Shown here one piece after another: positions 1-4,768 of a DNA stretch of 10,647 nt. Numbering within the stretch: position 1 is the stretch's first letter; each line of letters opens with the position of its first letter. The stretch comes from CAYYNP01 sp964472545. Its GTDB lineage: Bacteria > Planctomycetota > Planctomycetia > Pirellulales > Thermoguttaceae. The position numbers were made by a program, and so were the translations under genes. Location: contig CAYYNP010000332.1 in assembly GCA_964472545.1 (NCBI GenBank), positions 1-10,647 of the forward strand. The letters run 5' to 3'. Below the pieces are notes generated by a model, which saw only the letters and a list, made by a program, of their open reading frames with translations, ran no database searches and was not told the origin of the DNA.

Positions 1-28
1 CCCCCAACTCCCAGCCCCCAACTCCCTA
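1..28 (-). repeat. 14-bp tandem repeat, two units, at the window edge
   Basis: Two adjacent 14-base units (1-14 and 15-28) differ only in their last two bases (AG versus TA). On the minus strand the G-rich form reads GGG-AGTT-GGGGG-CT-GGG-AGTT-GGGGG, four G-tracts with short loops, so a G-quadruplex is possible. The array may continue left of the window. The stop codon TAG (26-28) of the isomerase gene is made of the first bases of this repeat on the minus strand, so the repeat directly abuts the gene's 3' end. Confidence 0.7.
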
Positions 29-976
29 CGCAAACGCCTTCCGCACCACCGCCCGCGTCTTCTCTAGTCCGGTCTTGGCGATGGTCAGTGCGTCCTGCTG
101 CCAATACTCACGGTTGAACAGTTCCAGCGACAGCGCCCCGCGGAAGCCGGTGGCGTAGAGATCGCGGAGGATTTGTCCCAGCGGGCAGACGCCGTCGCCG
201 GGGTAGACGCGATGGCCGTCGGTGATCTCTTCTCGCGGCGGGTCGGCCGGGTAGTCGTTGACGTGGAAGTTGTGCATCGCCGCGCCGCTGAGGAGCTTCA
301 AGCCGGCGAAGCTTGAGCCGCTGCGATAGATGTGGTAGGCGTCCAACAGCAGGCAGGCGTCCGGATGGCCGGCCTCGACGGCAACGAAGGCAGCCTGGCC
401 CATGCGGCCGAGCGTTTTGGCCGATCCCCAAATCTCCAACTGCGGCACCACGCCCGTCTCGCGCCCCAGTTCGAGCACCGCCCGATAACGTTCGGCAACT
501 TTCAACAGGTCCATGTCGGGTGTGCCGTGGGCGCCGGCCGGCGGGGCGGCGATGTGCCGGCCGCCGATCTGCGCGACCAGGTCCATGTCGCGCCGCATAT
601 CTTCCAGGCCCTTGGTGCGCCGGGCGTCGTCGTCGACGATCCACTGGGGGAAGCCGATCGCGCTGACCACCGTCAGACCCTGGTCGGCGATCCGCTTCTT
701 CAGATCGCGCAACGGGCGTCCGCTTTCGACGTATCGGCGGATGCCGTCCATCCACGGCTCGATGCCGCGGTAGCCGGCCCGGGCGGTCACGTCGACCTCC
801 TCTTCGATCGGCAGCTTCTTGCCGCGGATGGTGCCCGTGTTCAGCGTCAGCAAGAAGGGCTCGGCATCGGTATCCGCCAGGCCGGCGCCTACGGCGGCTT
901 TCGCGGCTGCCGCGGAAGAAGCAAGGGCTGCGCCCGCACAGGCAAACATCTGACGTCGGGAGATCTGCGAGTTCAT
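26..976 (-). CDS. Tat-exported sugar phosphate isomerase/epimerase-like TIM-barrel protein (hydroxypyruvate isomerase-like)
   Basis: The 316-aa product fits the xylose-isomerase-like TIM barrel (AP endonuclease 2) superfamily, whose members isomerise or epimerise sugars and related small molecules using a divalent metal. The N-terminus carries a twin-arginine signal (SRRQMF, residues 6-11, then an Ala-rich stretch to about residue 30), so the folded enzyme should be exported to the periplasm. Likely metal ligands, in the family's Glu-Asp-His-Glu order, are E181 (LEIWG), D212 and H215 (LLDAYH), H238 (FHVND) and E285 (LSLELFN). The ending ALSLELFNREYW is typical of hydroxypyruvate isomerase-like proteins annotated in planctomycetes. 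The ATG at 976 is favoured because the Tat motif begins at once and an AAGG lies 7 bases upstream. The gene is 86 bp downstream of the PilZ gene on the same strand and near a solute symporter. The substrate cannot be read from sequence. The stop codon lies in a tandem repeat. Confidence 0.85.
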   Translation of the reverse strand: MNSQISRRQMFACAGAALASSAAAAKAAVGAGLADTDAEPFLLTLNTGTIRGKKLPIEEEVDVTARAGYRGIEPWMDGIRRYVESGRPLRDLKKRIADQGLTVVSAIGFPQWIVDDDARRTKGLEDMRRDMDLVAQIGGRHIAAPPAGAHGTPDMDLLKVAERYRAVLELGRETGVVPQLEIWGSAKTLGRMGQAAFVAVEAGHPDACLLLDAYHIYRSGSSFAGLKLLSGAAMHNFHVNDYPADPPREEITDGHRVYPGDGVCPLGQILRDLYATGFRGALSLELFNREYWQQDALTIAKTGLEKTRAVVRKAFA

Positions 977-1062
977 ATCGGCACCTTGGCGATCACGGGT
1001 TGTTTCGAAACGTGACCGTCATTGTCGCCGATTCGCAGTGGCCTTTCAACGGCCGCCTGCCG

Positions 1063-1479
1063 TCAAATGATCAGCGCGTCGAGTTCAGGGTGGTCGGCCA
1101 GGTGCAGCACGTCGGTCAGACGGAAGCCGAGTTGGTAGAAGCCGCCGCCCATCGGGTTGAGGTGTTTCGCCTTCGCGCGGACGAACGTCCGTTCGCCCTC
1201 CCAGCGGAACCCGAAGATCACTTCGTCGAGTCCCTGCGGTCCGTCGAGGATCAGCCCTAAGCCGTTGTTGGAGAACTCCTTGGTGACCGCGCTGAAAGCC
1301 TCGTCGACCCGCGTGCGGCCGTTCTCGACCGGCACCACGGCGACCACGACCGAGAGGTTCACCCGTTGATCCGCCCGCGGCCCTTCCAACAACGCCGTCA
1401 TGTCGGGACAGTTGTTGTTGACCACCTTGAGGATGAAACTCTGGACGGCTCGCTCTTTGTTTCGCGCAAATATGGGCAC
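1063..1479 (-). CDS. PilZ-domain-like protein (probable c-di-GMP binder)
   Basis: The product is 138 aa if started at the GTG at 1479-1477. That start is chosen because GAAGGAG (1488-1494) sits exactly 8 bases upstream. The frame stays open upstream to 1683 (206 aa), but that extension reads through an inverted-repeat element and has no protein-like signature. PilZ hallmarks are visible: RxxxR at R35-ADQ-R39, then a beta-rich stretch and EFSNNG at 68-73, matching the family's [D/N]xSxxG except that Glu replaces Asp/Asn. PilZ domains are cytoplasmic c-di-GMP receptors of about 100-110 aa, which fits the length. The protein is nearly all one domain, so it probably acts by binding a partner. It lies between a symporter gene and an exported sugar enzyme. 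A TATACT (1521-1526, minus strand) 42 bases upstream of the GTG could be a -10 box, but no -35 box is visible. The Glu substitution leaves c-di-GMP binding unproven. Confidence 0.72.
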   Translation of the reverse strand: MPIFARNKERAVQSFILKVVNNNCPDMTALLEGPRADQRVNLSVVVAVVPVENGRTRVDEAFSAVTKEFSNNGLGLILDGPQGLDEVIFGFRWEGERTFVRAKAKHLNPMGGGFYQLGFRLTDVLHLADHPELDALII

Positions 1480-1487
1480 CGGTGTGT

Positions 1488-1494
1488 CTCCTTC
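1488..1494 (-). promoter_or_regulatory. Ribosome binding site that decides the PilZ gene start
   Basis: GAAGGAG on the minus strand is followed by an 8-base spacer and GTG (1479-1477). The strong match is the main reason for calling the short form. The same 8-base spacing is seen for the choice-of-anchor gene (GGAGG, 7009-7013) and the PEP-CTERM gene (GGAAAGG, 4686-4692). Confidence 0.7.
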
Positions 1495-1620
1495 GGGGAA
1501 TTCACGCAGACAGTAAAGCAAGTATAGGTCATCATCGGCTCCGGCGCGGCCGACGAGTAGGGCTATCCGGAAGATGCGGGTCGTGGCGCCCGCACCGCCG
1601 AGCAATGGCCACGGCCACAC

Positions 1621-1739
1621 AAAGCCGCGACCGGTGGTCGCGCCGAACGCGTTTGACGTCCGGTGCGCACGTGAACGTGGCACGCGTCGGGAACGTAAAG
1701 CGGTGGACTGTGCCGGGCGCGACCAACTGTCGCGGCTTT
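1621..1739. repeat. MITE/REP-like element with 24-bp inverted termini, each a hairpin
   Basis: The left arm 1621-1644 and right arm 1716-1739 are inverted copies matching at 22 of 24 positions; shared blocks are AAAGCCGCGAC and TGGTCGCGCC. Each arm also folds on itself: GCGACC-GGT-GGTCGC at 1627-1641, and CGCGAC-CAACT-GTCGCG at 1718-1734. The 71-bp interior is rich in short palindromes such as GTGCGCAC and ACGT. No transposase and no clear target-site duplication are visible. The right end overlaps the symporter stop codon TAA (1738-1740). It may act as a transcript-end structure, but no T-tract follows, so intrinsic termination is not supported. Confidence 0.65.
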
Positions 1740-3489
1740 ATGGCTTGCCCAAATCGAAGATCCAATAGACCCCCGCCATAAACGCCGCCACCGCGGCGAT
1801 GGCCGAGGTGAAGCCGACGAGGCCAATGCGGCTGATCTTGGGGATCTCCAGTTCGAGGAAGTCGCACCACACCCGCCGCGGCGCCGGCTCGACGCCCGGC
1901 GGCAGCGTGAAGGCTCCGGTCTCCGGCTCGTCCGGCTCGACCGGCGTGCGCAGGCAGGCGTAGAAGCGGTCAAGTTTCTCCTTGGGCACGCGGCGGGTAA
2001 AGAGGCTCACGACGATGATCGTGATAAGCCCCGCCGAGAGATAGAAGATCATCTGCCAAGGCAGGCCGAGTTCGGGCATCGGTTCTTTGCCTTCGGCTTC
2101 GCGCAGGAAGGTGAACGCCGCCGGCAACCGTTCGGCGAAGCGGGCGTTGAAATCCCAGAGCACGTGGCCGAGGACTTCGATCTTGCTGGTGAACAAGAAC
2201 GCGGCGAACCCGACCAGCGTTCCGGCCCAGGCTCCGGCCACCGTGGTCCGCCGCCAGAAGAGCCCCACCCAGAACGCCAGCCCCATCATGGCGGAGATTT
2301 TCCAGAAGAGTTCGAGCCCCTCGACGACGCTCTGGAGGCTCAAGGCGATCACGATTCCCACTACGACCAGGCTCACCGCCACGATGCGGCCGACCAGCAC
2401 ATAGTGTCGGTCGGGGGCGTCGCGGACGATGGTCTTGCGGTAGACGTTCTCCGTAAACAGCGCGGAGCCGGCGACCATGAAGGCGTCGCAGGAACTCATC
2501 ACGGCCGCCAACATTGAGGCGATGAACAGCCCCACCAGGCCCGGGGCGATCTGCGGCAGCAGTTCGCGGGCCATATTGCCGTAGACGTGATCTTCGTCGA
2601 CTGTCTGGCCCATGTACAAAGCCACGGCGCAAAGCCCCGTGAGCACCCAGGCCACCGTGCAGAACCGCTTGATGAACATCCCGCAGGTCATCCCCACCCG
2701 GGCTTCCATCTCCGTCTTGCCGGCGGCGCAGAGGCTCATCGTGTGCGGCTGCGTGCCGTATCCGACCAGGCCGTTGAGCGAGATGATCAGGACGTACAAG
2801 ACCGTGATCTCGCCGCCGACGGAAAACACCTCGAACATCGCCGGATCGTTGATCGTCTCTCGCATGCCGCTGAAGCCGCCCACGGCGTGCATCGCAAACG
2901 GCAGGATCAAGAACGAGAGCACGATGGTGAGAATGCCCTGGATGAAGTCGGTCACAATGGCCGCGCTGAGCCCGCCGGCGACGCCGTATACCAGGAACAT
3001 CACGGTCATCACGGCGATCGCCACGTGCTGATCGATGGCCCCGCCGGAGACGGCCTCGATCACGGCACTGGAACCTTTGAGCATCACGCCGATATTGACG
3101 GTGAGGTTCATCACGGCCACGAAGGCGTAGAGCACGGCCGTGCTTTGGTCAAAACGGGCGTGGAAGAAGTCCGACGTGGTGACCGCCCTCATGCGGCGGA
3201 ACATCGGCGCGATCAGCCAGTAGAGCGGCGTGGAGAAGATCCACAGCAGTTGGTACCACATGCCCGAGGCCCCGTTCTTGTAAGTCTTCGCCGCCACGCC
3301 CACGGCCTGATCGCTGTGGGTCCCGGTGCCGAAGTTGAAGAACATCATCATCAACTTGCCGAATTTCCGGTCGCTGATGAAGAAACTGGCCGAACTCTTC
3401 ACCTTCCGCACGGCCCAGGTGCCGATGGCGGTGATGCCCACGAGGTACGCGACGATGACCAGCCAATCGAGAACGGAGAGACCGAGCAT
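1738..3489 (-). CDS. Sodium:solute symporter family (SSS) transporter
   Basis: The 583-aa polytopic membrane protein belongs to the sodium/solute symporter (SSS, SLC5-like) family, which uses the Na+ gradient to import sugars, amino acids, carboxylates or similar solutes across the inner membrane. The first membrane span is about residues 7-25 and more than ten hydrophobic segments follow. The family signature is clear at 168-186 (YGVAGGLSAAIVTDFIQGI). A second conserved stretch at 328-351 (AAVMSSCDAF...LFTENVYRK) corresponds to the region that lines the Na2 site in family members. A soluble stretch at 500-550 precedes the last span (about 556-577), and the C-terminus ends at GKP. The ATG at 3489 gives a normal short N-terminus before the first span, but no convincing Shine-Dalgarno precedes it. 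The substrate cannot be assigned; the nearby sugar-isomerase-like gene suggests a carbohydrate-related solute. The stop codon overlaps an inverted-repeat element, leaving 258 bp before the PilZ gene. Confidence 0.9.
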   Translation of the reverse strand: MLGLSVLDWLVIVAYLVGITAIGTWAVRKVKSSASFFISDRKFGKLMMMFFNFGTGTHSDQAVGVAAKTYKNGASGMWYQLLWIFSTPLYWLIAPMFRRMRAVTTSDFFHARFDQSTAVLYAFVAVMNLTVNIGVMLKGSSAVIEAVSGGAIDQHVAIAVMTVMFLVYGVAGGLSAAIVTDFIQGILTIVLSFLILPFAMHAVGGFSGMRETINDPAMFEVFSVGGEITVLYVLIISLNGLVGYGTQPHTMSLCAAGKTEMEARVGMTCGMFIKRFCTVAWVLTGLCAVALYMGQTVDEDHVYGNMARELLPQIAPGLVGLFIASMLAAVMSSCDAFMVAGSALFTENVYRKTIVRDAPDRHYVLVGRIVAVSLVVVGIVIALSLQSVVEGLELFWKISAMMGLAFWVGLFWRRTTVAGAWAGTLVGFAAFLFTSKIEVLGHVLWDFNARFAERLPAAFTFLREAEGKEPMPELGLPWQMIFYLSAGLITIIVVSLFTRRVPKEKLDRFYACLRTPVEPDEPETGAFTLPPGVEPAPRRVWCDFLELEIPKISRIGLVGFTSAIAAVAAFMAGVYWIFDLGKP

Positions 3490-3549
3490 GGGCAGTTCTG
3501 CTTGCGTGGTGTGGTTCGGCGTCCGGCCGGCGGAATGACCGCCGCCACC

Positions 3550-3586
3550 CCGTGAGCGGAATTAAAAAGCCCTTTTTAGTCAAGCA
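3550..3586 (-). repeat. 37-bp diverged direct repeat, copy A
   Basis: This copy matches 3681-3717 at 30 of 37 positions without gaps. The conserved ends are CCGTGAGCG and GTCAAGCA on the plus strand; on the minus strand, the direction of the symporter gene, it starts TGCTTGAC. It lies 61 bases upstream of the symporter ATG. The TTGAC core resembles a -35 box, but no -10 box at normal spacing is conserved between the copies. Confidence 0.6.
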
Positions 3587-3587
3587 A

Positions 3588-3597
3588 NNNNNNNNNN
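3588..3597. other. Assembly gap (ten Ns)
   Basis: Ten unknown bases are placeholder scaffolding, so the true length between the flanks is unknown. The sequence on the right side is extremely GC-rich, and similar motifs sit on both sides, which would explain the failed join. Confidence 0.97.
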
Positions 3598-3680
3598 CCC
3601 CCACCGTCGTCCCCTCGCCGGGCCTGTTCGGGTGGGGGGGGGGGGTGCGGCGCCCGGCGGGGCGGCGGCCGGCCGCGACG
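3598..3680. other. Extremely GC-rich contig edge with 12-G homopolymer
   Basis: The sequence right of the gap is almost all G and C and includes an uninterrupted run of twelve G at 3634-3645. Such a run at a contig end is typical of low-quality read ends, so these bases should not be trusted. Confidence 0.6.
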
Positions 3681-3717
3681 CCGTGAGCGTAATGAATACG
3701 CCGTTTGTCGTCAAGCA
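3681..3717 (-). repeat. 37-bp diverged direct repeat, copy B
   Basis: This is the second copy of the 3550-3586 motif, on the other side of the gap and in the same orientation. The seven differences are spread through the middle, while the 9-base and 8-base ends are identical. That pattern fits conserved end motifs better than a recent duplication or an assembly artefact. Confidence 0.6.
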
Positions 3718-3805
3718 GACTTGGGCGACGTGCCAGTACTCAGTAACAGTGAGATTGACAGGTGGCTGGAGTCGAGGTTAGAGCAGCCTTCGGCCGCAAC
3801 CGGCA

Positions 3806-3861
3806 GGGACGAGGGATTAGGGACGAGGGATTAGGGACGAGGGATTAGGGGCGAGGGAGGA
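3806..3861 (+). repeat. 14-bp tandem repeat, four units, G-quadruplex-capable
   Basis: Three exact copies of GGGACGAGGGATTA (3806-3819, 3820-3833, 3834-3847) are followed by a degenerate fourth unit (3848-3861). The plus strand has eight G-tracts of three or more G separated by 3-4-base loops, a regular G-quadruplex pattern. The unit length equals that of the repeat at 1-28. Confidence 0.85.
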
Positions 3862-3873
3862 AGTTTGCACCCT

Positions 3874-3950
3874 GCATAGTAGGCGTCTCGCTCCGCGAGA
3901 CAGCCACGTCTCGCGGCGCCACATCTCGCGGAGCGAGATGGCTACTATGC
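3874..3950. repeat. Inverted repeat whose arms are each hairpins (REP/MITE-like)
   Basis: The arms 3874-3900 and 3924-3950 are inverted copies matching at 25 of 27 bases around a 23-base centre. Each arm also forms its own hairpin: GTCTCGC-TCC-GCGAGAC (3885-3901) and CATCTCGC-GGA-GCGAGATG (3922-3940). Arm differences are compensated inside the local hairpins: the G-C pair closing the left hairpin is an A-T pair in the right one. A further TCTCGCGGCGCC lies in the centre. This fits a mobile palindromic intergenic element; no transposase is present. Confidence 0.75.
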
Positions 3951-3988
3951 AAGCATCATACGCTCGCGCTTAGCTCAGCGCAGCGAAA

Positions 3989-4016
3989 CGGGCGGGCCCT
4001 GCCCCGGACCCGCCCG
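3989..4016 (-). terminator. Terminator-like GC hairpin after the PEP-CTERM gene
   Basis: CGGGCGGG (3989-3996) and CCCGCCCG (4009-4016) form an uninterrupted 8-bp GC stem with a 12-base loop, starting 28 bases after the PEP-CTERM stop codon. On the minus strand only three T follow the stem, so it is a weak intrinsic terminator or an mRNA 3'-end protector. Confidence 0.5.
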
Positions 4017-4044
4017 CCTCAGAATCTCGCCGATCGGCCTGTGG

Positions 4045-4677
4045 TTAACTCCGTTGCCGCCGCCGGCGATTGAGCCTCCGTGCCCCTAAAAACAACGCCC
4101 CAAACGCCAGCAGGAGCATCGTGGCGGGCTCCGGGACCACGTCGGCCTCGACCACGTTGCCTGGCCCCTGCCAGGCGCGCGGCGCTTCGGAAGCGCCCAT
4201 CAGCAGCGTTATCATGCCGTCGCCCTTGTCGGCGATCAGAAAACCGTCATCGCCCGTGTACGTACCCGAGGCAATCCGGACCGGCGCTGCCAGGCCGACG
4301 CCTTGCAGCACCAGGGCGTCTTGCGCCGGATCGTTCGGGCCGAAGTAGAGCGTCCGTTGCGACGCCGCGATGCCGATGCCGTTGACGCCGTCGCTGCGAA
4401 ACCAATCGAAACCGGCCGCCGGGTTGGGAATCGGCTCGAAAGGGGCCTGCACTTGCGAGCTGGTGACTTCCAGCCCGCCGATGCCGACCACGTCGATCGT
4501 GAAGCTCGCCAGACCGGCCGCCGTCGAGTCGTCCTCCGGCTCGATCAGCGCGAAAACGTCGAAAGTGTGCGTAGCCGGATAGAGTTCCGTCCGGACTCGC
4601 ACCAGACCGGCCCGTGCCACGTTGGCGAATGCCGAACAGCCTATGACAAGAACACATATCAGGAGTCGAAAAGTCAT
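4045..4677 (-). CDS. PEP-CTERM sorting domain protein, function unknown
   Basis: The product is 210 aa from the ATG at 4677, chosen because GGAAAGG (4686-4692) lies 8 bases upstream and a signal peptide starts immediately (LLICVLVIGCSAFANVARA, residues 5-23). A longer in-frame start at 4746 would put a polar leader before the signal peptide and is rejected. The C-terminus has the full PEP-CTERM pattern: VPEP at 181-184, a hydrophobic span (about 186-198), then a basic tail RRLNRRRRQRS. In this system an exosortase processes the protein during export to the cell surface; no exosortase gene is in the window. The mature region (24-180) looks beta-rich with no domain I recognise. The gene is 91 bp downstream of the choice-of-anchor I gene on the same strand and may share its transcript, with the hairpin at 3989-4016 as the end. 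Confidence 0.85.
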   Translation of the reverse strand: MTFRLLICVLVIGCSAFANVARAGLVRVRTELYPATHTFDVFALIEPEDDSTAAGLASFTIDVVGIGGLEVTSSQVQAPFEPIPNPAAGFDWFRSDGVNGIGIAASQRTLYFGPNDPAQDALVLQGVGLAAPVRIASGTYTGDDGFLIADKGDGMITLLMGASEAPRAWQGPGNVVEADVVPEPATMLLLAFGALFLGARRLNRRRRQRS

Positions 4678-4768
4678 GGTAAGTACCTTTCCATTGTGTC
4701 GAGAGGATGGGGACGTGCGGGTTGTGGTAAGATCGCTGGGGATCATGGGAGGACCTTCGAGGAGTCGC

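Larger units (their letters stand above)
3490..4044. other. Repeat-rich non-coding spacer with assembly gap
   Basis: These 555 bases between the symporter start and the PEP-CTERM gene stop contain no supportable gene. They hold the diverged 37-bp direct repeats, the N gap and poly-G run, the 14-bp tandem repeat, the hairpin-armed inverted repeat and a terminator-like hairpin, each listed separately. Stretches 3718-3805 and 3951-3988 show nothing I recognise. The symporter promoter should lie here or inside the gap. Confidence 0.7.

Noticed and set aside
332..1015. 227-codon plus-strand frame opposite the isomerase gene
   Set aside because: It is antisense to a well-supported Tat-exported TIM-barrel protein and has no recognisable features.
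1480..1683. Upstream extension of the PilZ protein to 206 residues
   Set aside because: It reads through an inverted-repeat element, while GAAGGAG 8 bases before the GTG at 1479 supports the short form.
2587..3555. 322-codon plus-strand frame opposite the symporter
   Set aside because: Its composition (His, Glu, Gly, Asp) is that of reverse-complemented membrane-protein codons; the symporter family match on the other strand is decisive.
3558..3586. Classical -35/-10 promoter for the symporter (TTGACT followed by TTAATT on the minus strand)
   Set aside because: The spacer is only 12 bases and the -10-like box is not kept in the second copy of the motif.
3806..3861. CRISPR-like array
   Set aside because: Units are 14 bases and directly adjacent, with no spacers and no cas genes.
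4678..4746. Upstream extension of the PEP-CTERM protein by 23 residues
   Set aside because: It would place a polar leader before the signal peptide; GGAAAGG is well placed for the ATG at 4677.
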